Part shown: positions 11,172 through 23,680 of the stretch, in pieces
Layout: each line of letters opens with the position of its first letter
Position numbering within the stretch: position 1 is the first letter of the stretch
From: Microstegium vimineum
Taxonomy: Eukaryota; Streptophyta; Magnoliopsida; Poales; Poaceae
Length of the DNA: 64,000 nt
NCBI GenBank assembly: GCA_022036555.1
Contig: CM039137.1
Coordinates: 4,000,942-4,064,941 of the forward strand
Direction of reading: 5' to 3'
Program-made: the position numbers and the translations under genes
Notes under the pieces: model-generated
Databases searched by the model: none
What the model saw: only the letters and a program-made list of their open reading frames with translations
What the model was told of the DNA's origin: nothing

Positions 11172-14100
11172 ATGAATTCGAACCTTCGTTGCTTTACGTC
11201 TTGGAACGTACGTGGGTTGGGCGATCCGAACAAATGCAATTCTGTGCGCACTATATTTTTATGCTAAACCTTCTATTATCTATATCCAAGAATCCAAACT
11301 CGAGAATATTGATTTGTTCAAAGCCAAAACCCTACTACCGCCACCCTTCTCCTCCTCCTATGCTTTTTCCCCTGTGGAGGGCACTAGAGGCGGCCTCATC
11401 ACCGCCTGGGACTCATCGCTTTTCTCTGCCACCAATCACCTCCTCAGACCTCATACACTGACCACCACCTTCATTTGCAATGCTACCGACCGACTTCACG
11501 ATCACCAATACCTATGGCTCCTTGGACCATAGTCTCTCCCTTACCTTCTTACAACACTTATGCACTTTGAAATCCTCAGTAAACGGCCGTTGGCTCATAC
11601 TCGGTGAATTCAACCTTGTTCGCTGTGTCGATGATAAAAACAATGGACAGATCAACGCCTCCTTAGTTGTTGCCTTCAATGACGCCTTGCTGGACCTCCA
11701 AACTACCGAGGTTCACCTATCTGACCGCTTGTACACTTGGTATAACGGTCAGTCACACCCTATTCTAGCAAAGCTTGATCGAGTCTTCACTAACAATGTT
11801 CTCAACCTCGCCTTCCCTATGGCTACCCTTTCCTCCCTACCTAAACCAACCTCTGACCACACTCCTTTGTTGTTATCCCTATCCACATCACTCCCTAAGA
11901 GCACCACCTTCCGCCTTGAAAACCATTGGCTTAGGAAGCCCTCCTTCCTCCCTTTGGTTCTCGTGAGCTGGGACCAGGCACCGATCTGTGTCGATGTTGC
12001 TAGACATTTGGTTGCGTGCGTCAAGGCAGCTAGAGCTGCGACAAAGGTTTGGTCAAGGTGCAACAAGACACCACCCCTTCTAACCCAAAACTGCAACTTT
12101 ATAATCCAGTTATTTGACTATTTCGAAGAAACAAGACCCCTGTGTGCAGAGGAGTTTTAGGTTCGACGCCTAGCACAAAAAAATCTACAAGATGCAATTA
12201 AAGAGAAAGCAACATTTTGGAAGCAACGAAGCAAAAAGAGAGCAATCGGGGAAGGCAATGCAAACACTACCTACCACCATGCAAATGTCACTCAACGACT
12301 GAGGCAGAACTACATATGATTGCTACGGGTTGAACAACAAGATGTCGTCAGTCATGCGGGGAAATCAGAAGCATTGACAGGCTACTTCAAATCCATCATT
12401 GGAGTACCTGGCTGCTCGGCTCAAGTTGACCTCAACAGACTGTATGCAGATAGACAAATGCCTAGTAGCTCTCTTGTCGACCCATTCATGGAAGCTGAAA
12501 CCAAACAAGCGGTGTTCACCTTGAACCCTCACAGTGCCCCGGGTCCTGATGGCTTCAGGACAACTTTCTTTAGAGCAACGTGGGCGACATTTAAAGGCAG
12601 TGTTATGCAGTTCATGCATGCTTTCCATTGGGGTGAAGCTGATCTTGAACGCATGAACAGATCTCACATGGTCTTAATCCCGAAGAAATAGGTGGCAGTT
12701 GAGGTGGACAACTTCAGACCCATTTGCCTACAAAATTGTTGTCCAAAGATTATGTCCAAAGTCCTCACCACCAGGTTATAGAAGGAAATCCCCAAACTCA
12801 TTGACATTCACCAAACTGGTTTCATAAAGGGCAGGTCCATTGCTGATACTTTTGTTTATGCAATGGAGTTGGTGCAAGTCTGTCACAAGAGAAGAAAGCC
12901 AGCAATTGTGCTTAAACTTGATTTTGCGAAGGCTTTTGATACAGTCAATTGGGATGGACTCTTTAGGGTGCTCCAGGCTAGAGGCTCTGTTAGCGTTGGA
13001 ATCAGTGGCTACAATCCATTCTTGGCACTTCTTGATCTGCTTTCTTGGTAAACGGCTATCCGGGGGCATGGATCACCTGCAAACAGGGCCTGATACAAGG
13101 TGATCCATTGTCCCCTTACCTCTTCTTACTAGTTGATGAATCCCTTCAGGGGCTCATCAAGGAATGCGGCCTAATCAAACATCCAACCGATCATAATCTC
13201 CCGTGTGTTGTTCTACAATATGCCAATGACACACTTGTCGTTCTCCAAGGTAGTGCAGAAGGTGCCACTAGTCTGCGAGCAATTCTTGACAACTTTGTAG
13301 ACATCTCTGGCCTTCGTATCAATTACTCCAAAAGCACTCTAGTCCCGATCCACATGTCGGACGAGCTGGTGTCTGAATGTGTTAACATCTTGGGCTGCCA
13401 ACGAGGAGACTTCCCTCAGCAATACCTGGGACTACCTCTGTCTAAGAACAAGCTCTCAGTGTCTGCCTTCAACCAGCATATCTAGAAAGCCGACTGTTTC
13501 CTAGGCTCCAGGTAGGCTAACCTCTTCAACCCTATGGGCAGAACAATACTTGTCAATGCTATCCTGGACTCACTGTTGGTTTACTCCATGAGCTCGCTTC
13601 AATTGCCTTGCATGGTTGGTTTACTCCATGAGCTCGCTTCAATTGCCTTGCACGGTCATACAACAAATGGATAGAAAAAGAACAATTTTCCTCTGGTCGG
13701 GCGACGCCTTTGGCTCCTCAACTGCCTCTGCCTGCCTCGTGGCTTGGGAAAACGTTTGCAACCCAATGGATCTGAGAGGCTTGGGAGTCAAGGATTTGGG
13801 CGTTAAAAACGCCTGCCTGCTGCTAAAACTGTTGCACAAACTTTACTACCCCAATTCTTCTGCCTGGGCCTCTTGGGTACAGGGTCGTGCCTCTGTCTTG
13901 TCCCTCACAGGAGACATTCATGGCGCTCATTGGCACACCCTACGCTCCCTCCTGCCTCTATATCGAGCAGTAACCACAGTCGGTGTTGGCAATGGAAGAG
14001 TGTGCTACTTTTGGTCCAACATTTGGATTAGCGAAGAGCCCCTGGACAAGGTGTTCCTAGCTCTGTACAGCCACTGCTCTGCAAAGAAACAATCTATCTG

Positions 14101-14727
14101 TGACATGCTTGTTGTGGGTATCCAAAACACCCTGGTACCTTGGCTCTCCAGTCAGGCCGCTTCAGACTTGGCCTCCATCTAGGTCCTGTTACACTCTCAA
14201 ACTCTAACGCCGGAACCTGACAAGCGCTTGTCTGTTTTAATCAAAAGTGACCACAATCTTGATAGTGGCGCCATCTATCACATGCTCAAGTCTCGAGGAC
14301 AAACCCAAGACCCCAAGGCTGCCTTTATCTGGAAAAATGCGGCACCCCCGCGTGTTCAGCTCTTCACTTGGTTGCTCCTTCAAAGTAGGATTCAGTGTCA
14401 ATCCTTGCTTTCAAGAAACACATCGTTGATAGCCCTATTTGTGAAATCTGTCATTCGACAGAGGAAACACCGGAGCACATTCTTTGGGGCTGCAATCTGG
14501 GCATGTCCACTTGGGAACGACTCGGTGTCCCCTTCACCTCAACTTCTAACATGGAGCATCTGTACTCCATCAGTCCGCCATCGGGGGTGCCTCTTGATCA
14601 ATTCCCAGCTTTCCTGGCCCTCGTCTATTGGCACATTTGGAAGGCAAGAAACGCGATGATCTTCATAAACGAATTCATCTCTGTCCAGCAAGTTCTCTCT
14701 TCATGCAAGAGTGCCGCGGAACAATAG
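11172..14727 (+). pseudogene. LINE ORF2 (endonuclease-reverse transcriptase), degraded
   Basis: The frame starting at 11172 shows the L1 endonuclease N-terminus (FTSWNVRGLG), then after a shift the Q-E-S-K-L motif, and later a segment with LILGEFN and SDHTPLLL typical of the endonuclease C-terminal half (11480-12160). The reverse transcriptase follows with SAPGPDGF (about 12535), a stop codon at 12689-12691, FAKAFDTVNW (about 12925), IQGDPLSPYLF (about 13093) and YANDT (13219). The last should be YADDT. A 40-base tandem duplication at 13575-13654 shifts the frame again. The C-terminal zinc-binding region (about 14280-14530) is split over two frames. No functional protein can be made. Confidence 0.85.
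13575..13654 (+). repeat. 40-bp tandem duplication inside LINE ORF2
   Basis: Two adjacent copies of a 40-base unit starting GTTGGTTTACTCCATGAGCT, differing by one base near the end. Because 40 is not a multiple of three, the duplication shifts the frame of ORF2. Confidence 0.9.
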
Positions 14728-15030
14728 CGTCACAGGTTCCCTAGAAGATCAAAAGCGTCAGTCGACTCCTGGTGCTCCATCCTCACAATGGCTAGGCAAG
14801 GCCAAGGGTGACAAACGACCTACTAGCCCCTGTTCTGTCTTCTTGCTTCTTGTTGATGTGTTCCTTCTGATTCCTGATCGCGACATGTGGGATCCAGGGC
14901 CGACCATGCTCTCTCCCTCGATGTAAATCTTGAACGCTACATATTTGCCTTTGGGCACTTTGAAATATACTCAGGTGGGGAACGTCTCCCCGCATTGACA
15001 GTAAAAATAATTAAAAAATAAATATATGAC

Positions 15031-17693
15031 CCGCTAAAAGAACCCACACCGCAACCTATTATCCTAACTATAGGTCTATCCATTGAGTACTTCGGCCATC
15101 TCTAATCCCTAGTTCTTACCGCTACTACACGAGTTAGCAATAGGATATATCCCACTCCTCGTCGTGACTCTGCGAATCACGAGGCCTATGTCGGTAATCC
15201 GCCGCTCGTGACACAAGTTCGCTCGCGCTCCACTTCTTTGTGCATCGGTGCTCTGCCTCTGGGATGTCTTCCCCGCTGACATCCACGTTGACTCATCCTC
15301 CTCCATCGTGCGCGGATCGTGCTCCCTAATGGTATTATGTCACCTCCATGGCCTCAGCGCTACCATCCTCGACTCCTCTCCTCTCATGCTAAAGCAGGGC
15401 TCGGGCTAGACCAGTCTCCTTAGCTGGCCATGCATAATTGTTGGGTCACCCCGACCCAAAAATCAACCCGTGTTTGGGCCGATCTAGGCACGGTCACGTA
15501 CCGTGTCTAGCCCAGTATAGGCCATGCCTAGACTCGACCCTCTACGCCATGCCCGTGGAGCAGCACACGGCCCATGCACCTCCGGGTTCTTCTGCTCTTA
15601 TCCAGCCCGCGACCACGCCCTTACCATTTGTATGTGTGGATGTCCTGCTTGTGCAACGGTCGTGGGCGCTCTTTCGCACTGTAAATCTTCGAGAAGTTCG
15701 ATCGACTCCTTGTACACTTCGCCGGCCGTCGCCATCGATCGCGCCTTGGTGAGATATATTCCACTTTCTCATAGTATATATATAAAGGGTAATGCTTATG
15801 TACAAACTTTACCTATTAGGAGTTAATATCCAAAGTTAATCTGAGCCGTTGATTTTTCACATTTTATAAATTAGTTAATAAATTATAAAATCTAGAAAAA
15901 ACGAAAAAACTTCCATAAGCATGGTAGTAGAGGTACGCGGGATCCTCATTCTACCGTGATTCTCTCGCTCTCTCTTAATGACCGCGCTGACCCTGCACAA
16001 CCTTGCTCTCCCGTCTCTCGTGTTATTCCATCGATCCCCCATAATGACGGGAGGTGAAAATCATTTTTTATTGTACAATAAATCCAAACTTTATCAAATT
16101 TATAAGGAAAGTAAAAATACTTATAAATATCATCGGAATACTATAAAATATATGTTTTAATATTAAATCTATTTTAACATATAATTATTCACATTAATTA
16201 CTTTGTATGAATTTGACTACAAGAATACGTGTACACATACATGACACACGCGCGCGTACACAAGCTAATCACGTACATGCTGAGTCGCTGACACCGTACT
16301 AATATGCATGACCAACCGATACGACACACATGCATGACACATGCTGACTACGCTAATCACGTACAGTATACATGCCACATGCAAAATTAATAAGTGTATA
16401 AAGTCACATATAAAATTATATAATTAACAAAAATATATATTAGTATAAAGTTATAAAATCAAAAAGATTAACCATATATCATTTAAAAATCACACATGCA
16501 TCAATCAAATCTAAGGTAGAGATTTTTATATTTAAAATTTTCGTCATTTATCCTATTTTATAAAATTAAAATTAATTAAATATATATTTCATCTATTACC
16601 TTATATGAGGTAGTAGATGATCGTAACCGTCCGATCAAAATAAATAAACGGATCGGTATCATAGCAAATGCCATATATAAATGTACTAGGGGGGAATCTG
16701 GCCCCGTCGATCACCGAGGTGGCGTGGGGAGGTCTCTCGACTGTCGACTGACGCGACGACGACGACGATGTTGTACGCAGAGGCAGCAGGTAGCTACAGA
16801 ACGAAGCTAGCGTCGCGGTCGTCCTCGTCCCCACCGGTCACCGGGGGGGGGGGGGGGGGGGGGGCCTTTTTGACGTGTCGATCGGGCCGCAGCCGCCCCC
16901 TGCATGGCGCACTCACGTTGACCTTCGGGGAACGGGAGTGTCGGCACGACGTTCTACCACGAGGCTGCTCGAAAGCCGTACGCGGGTGGTTTTGCCAATC
17001 TCGCTCGTGCGGTCTGCAGGTGGGCGCGCCCCTACGGCCGCATGCAGTTCCACCGCCAGCTTCCGGGATCCGGCGGCGAAGCACCACCACTCTCAAACGG
17101 GGTTGCGAAAGAGGTCGTCGATCGACGATCGCCCATCAGCGGGCACCGTAAATATATAACAGAGAGAGCTATGTGTACGTATATTGATTAAGCAGCATGC
17201 GATCGACATGGAAGAAAAAGGACATATGGATATTCGATACGACTGTGCTACGTCATTCGATCGAGTCTCTCTCTATATATGTACTGTTTGGAAGGGATCG
17301 AACGCAGCGTCACTATTATGTTCCTGATGAGATGATATTATATTATTAAGGATGGATCGGCGTCAGATGCATGGGATCCGCATCAATGAAAAGGGGGGCT
17401 ATATATATATACACACACAATGGCCCTAAATAATCCTCCGATAATCGCATTGGATTGCAGATCGTACTCAGGGCCACACACTAGGATCCATATCATTGAC
17501 TTAGATGTCACGTTAGGCGCATGTAATTTCGTAAATAGCTAGCCCAGTCCACCATGACGCGCGGGGCTGACTGTACCCGATCGATCGAACACTACGGATC
17601 CAGCATCTATCTATCTATCACATATACATGCATGCATGCATGGCGTGGTTGGCTACTGGCTAGCTAGATTGATTTCCTGGATCCGCTCGTGTC
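15031..17693. other. Intergenic DNA, no supported gene
   Basis: No coding exon supported. It contains GGCC-rich repeat sequence (about 15410-15560), AT-rich sequence (15770-16600) and a GC-rich island (16690-17160) broken by a run of 22 G at 16843-16864. Open frames in the island exist on both strands and match nothing I recognise. Confidence 0.5.
16843..16864. repeat. Poly-G run (22 bases)
   Basis: Twenty-two consecutive G. Such runs are often mis-sized in assemblies, and frames crossing it are not reliable. Confidence 0.95.
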
Positions 17694-17930
17694 AGAGCGT
17701 CCGCAATGGTTAGCTATTTAGCTAGCTAGATGTGACATAGCAAGCAAAAAGTAAGAGAGAGAGTATTCACTAGCTACAAGTAAATAGTCTATCTATTTCA
17801 CGTAACCCAAGACCATGTGAGAGGAGCATGTGAATCCACTAGTATATATTAATCTCTTTTATTGTCTCTCACCTCCACATCAATTCACCAAATAGCTAGT
17901 ACTACCTATTACTATTGCGGATACCCTTAG
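17694..17930. repeat. MITE-like inverted-repeat element
   Basis: The left end has GCGTCCGCAATGGTTAGCTA and the right end is its imperfect inverse (ACTATTGCGGATACCC, with AATAGCTAGTA further in). About 240 bp, AT-rich and non-coding. The family and target duplication are not clear. Confidence 0.5.
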
Positions 17931-18195
17931 CGTCGGTCTCGTCGTGGTCTCCATCATCCAATCACCGTTGAAAGATAAGACGTGCTTCTTCTAGAAAATA
18001 TTTTGCGGCACAGCTGAGTTACAGCGAGCGAGCGCGGTGAAAGCTGATAGGTAGAGCTGACCTTTTTGCAATGTTCCCTTTTCCTTTTGCACTAAACGTA
18101 TGAAGAGACCCGTCGGTAAGATTACACTAACATTGTTGTTCCTGTCACAAGAATACTATATATGCTACTATATATACATCAATTTCGGAAATAGA

Positions 18196-18196
<1 letters not shown>

Positions 18197-18234
<38 letters not shown>
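18197..18234. repeat. (TA)n microsatellite
   Basis: Uninterrupted TA tract of about 19 units in AT-rich intergenic DNA. Confidence 0.9.
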
Positions 18235-18238
<4 letters not shown>

Positions 18239-18338
18239 TCTGATGAGGCTCTCAAACATTAATTCTAAGTTGTGATTACAGCGAGAGCAACAGAGAGATA
18301 TAAATTGACATATATATGCATGTGAGATCTATACAAAC

Positions 18339-18690
18339 GGCATGTTTGGATCCCTTGCCAAATGCTAAATAAAGTTAACAAATCTTTTGTCAATTTCTAG
18401 TGTTTGGATTCGTTGGCAAATGACAAATGATATATACAAAGACAACTCTACCCCTACTAATTGTACTCCCATTCACATGTTATGCATAGGAGGAAGGGGT
18501 ATGAGTGGGAGTATTTTCTATTTGCCACTATTTGCCACTCCAAAGTGGCAAATGACAAATGGTAAATTTTTACTCTTTTGCTATTTTTTGTCTTGCATGT
18601 TTGGATCCATTTACTAAAAAAATAACAATTCTTTTGTTCTTTTACCAATTTGACAATTTGACAATTTATCAAGGGATCTAAACACACCCT
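18339..18690. repeat. MITE cluster with CATGTTTGGATCC ends
   Basis: The left end GGCATGTTTGGATCCCTTG is matched in inverse by AAGGGATCTAAACACACC at the right end. Two further direct copies of the GTTTGGAT...GGCAAATGACAAATG type lie inside (about 18401 and 18596), suggesting insertion of one copy into another. GTTTGG-type ends are common in Tourist/PIF-like MITEs. Confidence 0.5.
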
Positions 18691-20828
18691 ACCTATTTTT
18701 TTTAAGATAATAGAAAAAGTTTTGACTTTCTTCAAAGAAGCATCGTCACATCAAACGTAATAAAAAAACTCACACACCTCAAAGCTTAACTTATTACAAT
18801 TTACAAGCACATTTGCTATATTAGCTACAGTTTATTTATAGCCCCGCGGAATGCGGATGATTTCCGAAGCAAAGTATGTAGAAATATTCTCAAGCACTAT
18901 CTTGTCGCGTTCAGCTGTACACGTTTTCTTTACGGAGAAGGGAATACGTACTGTTCAGCCGATGTACACACGCAAAGCTGATGGAAAGACTAGCTTGAAG
19001 CGTCCATGCTACTGACAAGAGCCCAGCTTCGCCTTGCTCCTTGCAAATGCTCAGATCCAGCATAATCTCCTCCATGTCAAACCTGCTTTTTGGGGGTCGT
19101 TTTCCTTGGGGCCCGAGTATGTTCCCCTGTCTAGCGAGAGTAGGATTCCACTTTTGCCTTCTTCTTCCTGCTGCCTCACTGAACGGTCAACGTCTCCCGG
19201 ATCATCTTGGCTCGCCATTTCAAGAGGAGATTTGCGGCTGTGCTATCTCCCTATCAGGGTACATCTGTCAGCTGCACTGTGCAGCGAGAGGAAATGCCAA
19301 TGGGCACCAATGCAAAAGATTTCAGTCGATTTTTTTTCACAAACCTAGTAGAGATGATCATCAGGAAAACCTGCTTGTTTTTTTTGCCGACATTCATCGA
19401 TCGGACCAGTGCTGTCGCTATGAGAATACCAAAGTGAAAATTCTGGGAAGAAAGAAAGAAGAAGGTGTGAAGAAAGTAGAAGCGCCGGCCCAATGATCCA
19501 TCTGGACCCGCTGCCAGGGGTTGCCGTTGCTGGGCTAAGCCTAGCCCTTCGTGGGCTCAACTTCTGAAGTCAGTCGGGCCTAAGTTTACGATGCGCTGAA
19601 AACAAGCTATTCGGGCCCTATCGTATACCATACGAACGCCAACATTTGCATGGGCTGGACTACTGGATCACGGGTACTTTGCTGTATTGGTGGATTAGTT
19701 GGGCTCTAACCCAACGCAGTTGTGGATCCCGCGGTTGTTGACCTTTTGCTTGTTACCCAAAAAAAATAAAAACATATAATACAGGCCTTTTGCCTTAGCG
19801 TAAAAGACTTTCTATGGAGTACTTGGATTACCCGTGCAGCAGGACGAAAAACAGCGCAGAGCACCAAACGGAATGACTGCACAAGGACGCAGGTGTGGAA
19901 ATATTTGACCAGCAGATTCTCGTGAAACCTGGCAACTTCATTCCTTGTTATATTGATTGAAACTTGAAAGTTCCAGATAGGCTACATGACTAGCGTCGTG
20001 TCAAAGACAGGATTTCCCAACCAAGACCAGAATGGGGGCAATGAGCCCGGCCGTGTGGTATAGTTGCGTACCATATCTACAGAGACGTGCAACCTATTAT
20101 ATACAAAAGGGTTACCACTGACAGCTCTCGTGGTGGGTGATGTGCTTCGTCAGTTCCATTTAATAACAATAAGATGAGTGCCATTTGTGCTTGTCAGTCC
20201 CATTGAACGATAGGATGAGACTTTACCATCTGATGATCCCTGCCACCGTCCTTGAGTCACTCTGATTGCCTGACACAATATTAATATCACTAAAAAATCT
20301 GATATGGAACTTCAGTTTGCAAGTGCTGGAATAAATTTGTTTTGTCCCTGCAGTCCATCCAGTAAGATTGGTAATCTGAATGTTGATGAAAAAAAAATCA
20401 ACACCTAAATATCGTTAATTAATTAACAAAGGGATGTAATAATTAATCTGAACGTGTAAAAACAAAACAAAGTCATGCAGCGTGCCATCTGCTCGCCACG
20501 ACCAGGACCGCCGCCCTTGTTGCTTCCCACCTAAACAAAACCAAACGCAAGCCTGAGAATGAGAGAGAGAGAGAGCCCGCAAAGAGACAGGAGGAAGGAA
20601 GCATGGCGAGGAGGAGGAGAAGGAGACGGACGGTTAGGCCAACCGTTTGTATCCTCCACCTTCACGCACCTCCTCTACTCTTGGCGCCAAAGCAAAGCCG
20701 TTAGATTATTGGTCACCATCTCGAATCCAACCCACGCTCCCACCATTTATCCTTCCCGGAGAAAACAGGCGCGGCATGCCAATGCCCCCCTCACCGCCCT
20801 CCGTCGTCGTCCCACCACCACAGCAACA
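18691..20828. other. Intergenic DNA and RING-gene upstream region
   Basis: No supported gene before the RING-H2 start. Open frames at 19034-19496 lack recognisable domains. The last 300 bases before 20829 turn GC-rich and include a purine-rich GAGAGAGAG stretch near 20560, plausible as 5' untranslated sequence. I cannot place a TATA box with confidence. Confidence 0.45.
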
Positions 20829-22436
20829 ATGCGGCCGCATTCCTCCTCTTCCTCTTCGTCGTCGTTGTCGACAGCGGCGCCTGGAGGAGGCGACCGGATG
20901 TCCGCGTTTACGATGCGCGCGGTGGCGCGGATGTCGAGGGCGCGGTGGTTCATCTTCCTGCGCCGGGTGTACCAGTACCAGAACGGGCCGAGGTCCGACC
21001 TGGGCTCCAACCCGTTCAATTCGCCCGGCTGGCTCGCGCTCGAGCTCGGCGTCATCGTCGCGCAGATGGTGCTGACCACCGCCGTCGTCGCCACCTCCCC
21101 CGCCGAGCGCCCCGCGTGGCCGCTCCGCCTCTGGGTCGCGGCCTACAACGTCGGCAACGTCCTCAGCCTGCCACTCCTCTATTGGCGGCACCGGCATTCC
21201 GCCGGCGGCGACGCGCTCTCGGCGGGCGACCTCGAGATGCACGGCGCCAATAATGACGCTATGAGGTAGGTAGGGAGGAGCTCGGCGTGCAAAATTCGAT
21301 CGATTTCGTTGTTTGCGGCAACGTACGTGAAATGAAACCAATTTGGGGATTCATGCAGGAACAGGTCGTATCTGATGAACAAGGCGCGGGCGTTCCTGGA
21401 GCTCTTCTTCGCGGTGTGGTTCGTGATGGGCAACGTGTGGGTGTTCGACGCGCGGCTGGGGTCGTTCCAGCGCGCGCCCAGGCTGTACGCGCTCTGCATC
21501 AGCCTGCTGGCCTGGAACGCCGTCGTCTACTCGCTCCCGTTCCTCCTCTTCCTCCTGCTCTGCTGCTTCGTGCCCATGGTCGGCTACGCGCTGGGATACA
21601 ACATGAACTCGGCCTCCGTCGGCAGGGGCGCCTCCGACGAGCAGCTCGCCGCGCTGCAGCGGTGGCGGTTCAAGGAGCCCGACGGGGCAAGGGACCATGA
21701 CCAGGCGAGTAAATAAAATCCGTTTCTCCATCGCACGCAGCTGTGTTGCATAGCAAGCATAACATAAATGATCACAGTAGCAGCGACTATTTTATACCTA
21801 GCAGCATTTTCATTATTGGTACATATAAGTATATAAATAAAAAGAAACGGTGGAGGAGAAAAAAAGAGAGGCCAGGAACAAATTCGCCAAACAAATTAAA
21901 TGATTGCCAAACTCATCTGCGCTGCGCGGGGTAGGCCGCCGGAATTAATAGGGTAAGGCGAAGGTGGAAACGTGGGTAGTTCAAAATTAGAACGTGCTCC
22001 CTTTTTGGATGATATACTACTAAAGATAACTTTTTGCTTTTCGGATTCGGATGGCGCCCACTACGAAAGTACGAATCCCCTCGGTTCATGCTATTGTTGG
22101 GACCGACAACCGAGCAGGCAAGGAGACTAATCCTAGCTTTGCAGATATCCAGATAGTAGTACCCATGATCGCTGTCATGTTCAAACTGCGATCGTCTGCA
22201 GCGAACTGAACTGAACTGCATGCGTTGGCATAGCATTGTTTTGCTACGGCTCACTCTGAACTTGTCTGAACTGAACTGAATTGCGACTGCAGGAGTGCTG
22301 CATCTGCCTTGCGCAGTACAGGGAGAAGGAGGAGGTTCGGCAGCTGCCGTGCACGCACATGTTCCACCTCAAGTGCGTGGACAGGTGGCTCAGGATCATC
22401 TCCTCTTGCCCTCTCTGCAAGCAAGAGCTCAAGTGA
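20829..22436 (+). CDS. RING-H2 finger membrane protein, putative E3 ubiquitin ligase
   Basis: Exons 20829-21265, 21359-21704 and 22293-22436 give 308 residues. The N-terminus is serine-rich. Hydrophobic stretches at about 69-89, 103-118, 158-177 and 190-220 suggest four membrane segments. A C3H2C3 RING-H2 domain ends the protein (C263, C266, C281, H283, H286, C289, C300, C303). This layout matches the plant family of At4g11680-type membrane RING proteins; substrates are unknown. The start is the ATG before the Ser run, although the frame stays open upstream to 20559. Intron 1 is GT-AG. Intron 2 can keep the RING in frame only with a GC donor (CAG/GCGAGT) joined to GCAG/GAG. The RING domain and reading frame are intact, so the gene is probably functional. 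Confidence 0.88.
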
Positions 22437-23276
22437 CGATTGATGCCTACTCAACTCCTACAGATATACTCTGACTGCGCCCGCCGATCAGCAGCGGGGC
22501 TTGCACCCTAAGCCAGGGAGACCGCCGGGCGATGCGTGCGTCGCACCACTCTCGCGACGATTTCGACGGGCCCGTGCTGTGCTGACGACCTAGCTAGTAG
22601 ACGCTGACAGACGGATGGGTACACACTTGCGGCAGGAGAATTTGATACATTTTTAGTCTATACATACATACTAGATAGATCAAAAGGGAAATGTGTTATG
22701 TGTAAAGAAAAAAAAGGATTTTTTTTGTATGTAATAATGTGTGTTGTGCGCCCTTGCTTCATACTCCTATACTACAAGACTGAATGCTCATTGTCCAAAA
22801 AAAAACCAACTGAATGCACTTTTTTGTGTGTGTGCTGGAGATCAAATGGAAATACGAGGTTTGCTTTGTTGTGAGTTGTGAGTTGTACATAAGCGTGGGC
22901 GCTGGTCGCTTCCCAAGACTCAAGAGTCAATGAGAGTCATGGCACACACGGGACCTTGCTAAGTTTTTTTTTAAAATATATATATAGATGGAACCATTTT
23001 GTCATTATTAGCTTTTCTATTTTTCAAAAATTAAAAATATATACTACTTAGATGTGTACTCCTCTGAGTATCTTCTAATCTAGGAGGTACTCGGTGATAT
23101 CCTACCCATTCAGATGTACCTAAACGGACGTTATTCCCTTAGCAAATCCCGTCCTCACCATCCATTAGAATCGAATTAAATAAAAGTTCATCGAACGCGG
23201 TTCAGGCCCAACAGGATTTGATGCGATTGAATGGCCTGGACCGGCCTTAGAACAGAGTCTTGATCTCTTTATCGGA
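22437..23276. other. 3' region of RING gene and intergenic DNA
   Basis: The first 300-350 bases are probably the 3' untranslated region. The rest is AT-rich with no coding signal. Confidence 0.5.
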
Positions 23277-23279
23277 TTA

Positions 23280-23677
23280 GAGCATCTTCAAGAGACTAGG
23301 TAAAAGAGATCTCTAAAAATCAAGATTTAAAAGCTCTCTAAATAAAAATGCCTCTCTAAATACTAAACCACCACAGCAACCTTTCTATCTTTTGCTATCC
23401 ATCCCGCCAGCCTGGGCACGCTGCGCAGTTTATGGGTCTTGCATGCAACTGATTACGTCCAAGAGCACCGCATGTCATGACGTGTCCCAGCTGCCGTGAT
23501 TTACGGGGAATTAGCGAGCGAACCTTGCTCGCTTTGTATACCGAGCAGAAAACATGGAATAGTTAGCGGCTACATTTAGATAATAAGATAAAGAGTCTGT
23601 TGGAGGCTATTTTTTTTTGTTAATACTAGCTATATTTACATTTACAAAATGATTTAGTTAGTCTCTTAAAGATGCTG
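23280..23677. repeat. MITE with TTA target duplication
   Basis: The ends GAGCATCTTCAAGAGACT (left) and AGTCTCTTAAAGATGCTG (right) are inverted repeats matching at 16 of 18 positions. TTA stands on both sides (23277-23279 and 23678-23680), the usual target of PIF/Harbinger-type (Tourist-like) MITEs. The 398-bp interior has no coding capacity. Confidence 0.6.
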
Positions 23678-23680
23678 TTA

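Larger units (their letters stand above)
8260..15015 (+). mobile_element. Full-length but inactive L1-type LINE
   Basis: A 6.76-kb non-LTR retrotransposon bounded by perfect 15-bp duplications. In order it holds a proline/serine-rich ORF1 region ending in two CCHC zinc knuckles (about 9132-9230), an apurinic-type endonuclease (starting at 11172), a reverse transcriptase (about 12480-13480) and a C-terminal zinc-binding region of the plant L1 type (about 14230-14530). The 3' end is A-rich (AGTAAAAATAATTAAAAA), as expected for L1. The reading frames carry many stops and shifts. The second motif of the reverse transcriptase active site reads YANDT instead of YADDT, so the enzyme would lack a catalytic aspartate. 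The element is a fossil. Confidence 0.9.

Noticed and set aside
20706..21341. 211-codon minus-strand frame opposite RING exon 1
   Set aside because: Antisense shadow of the GC-rich first exon.
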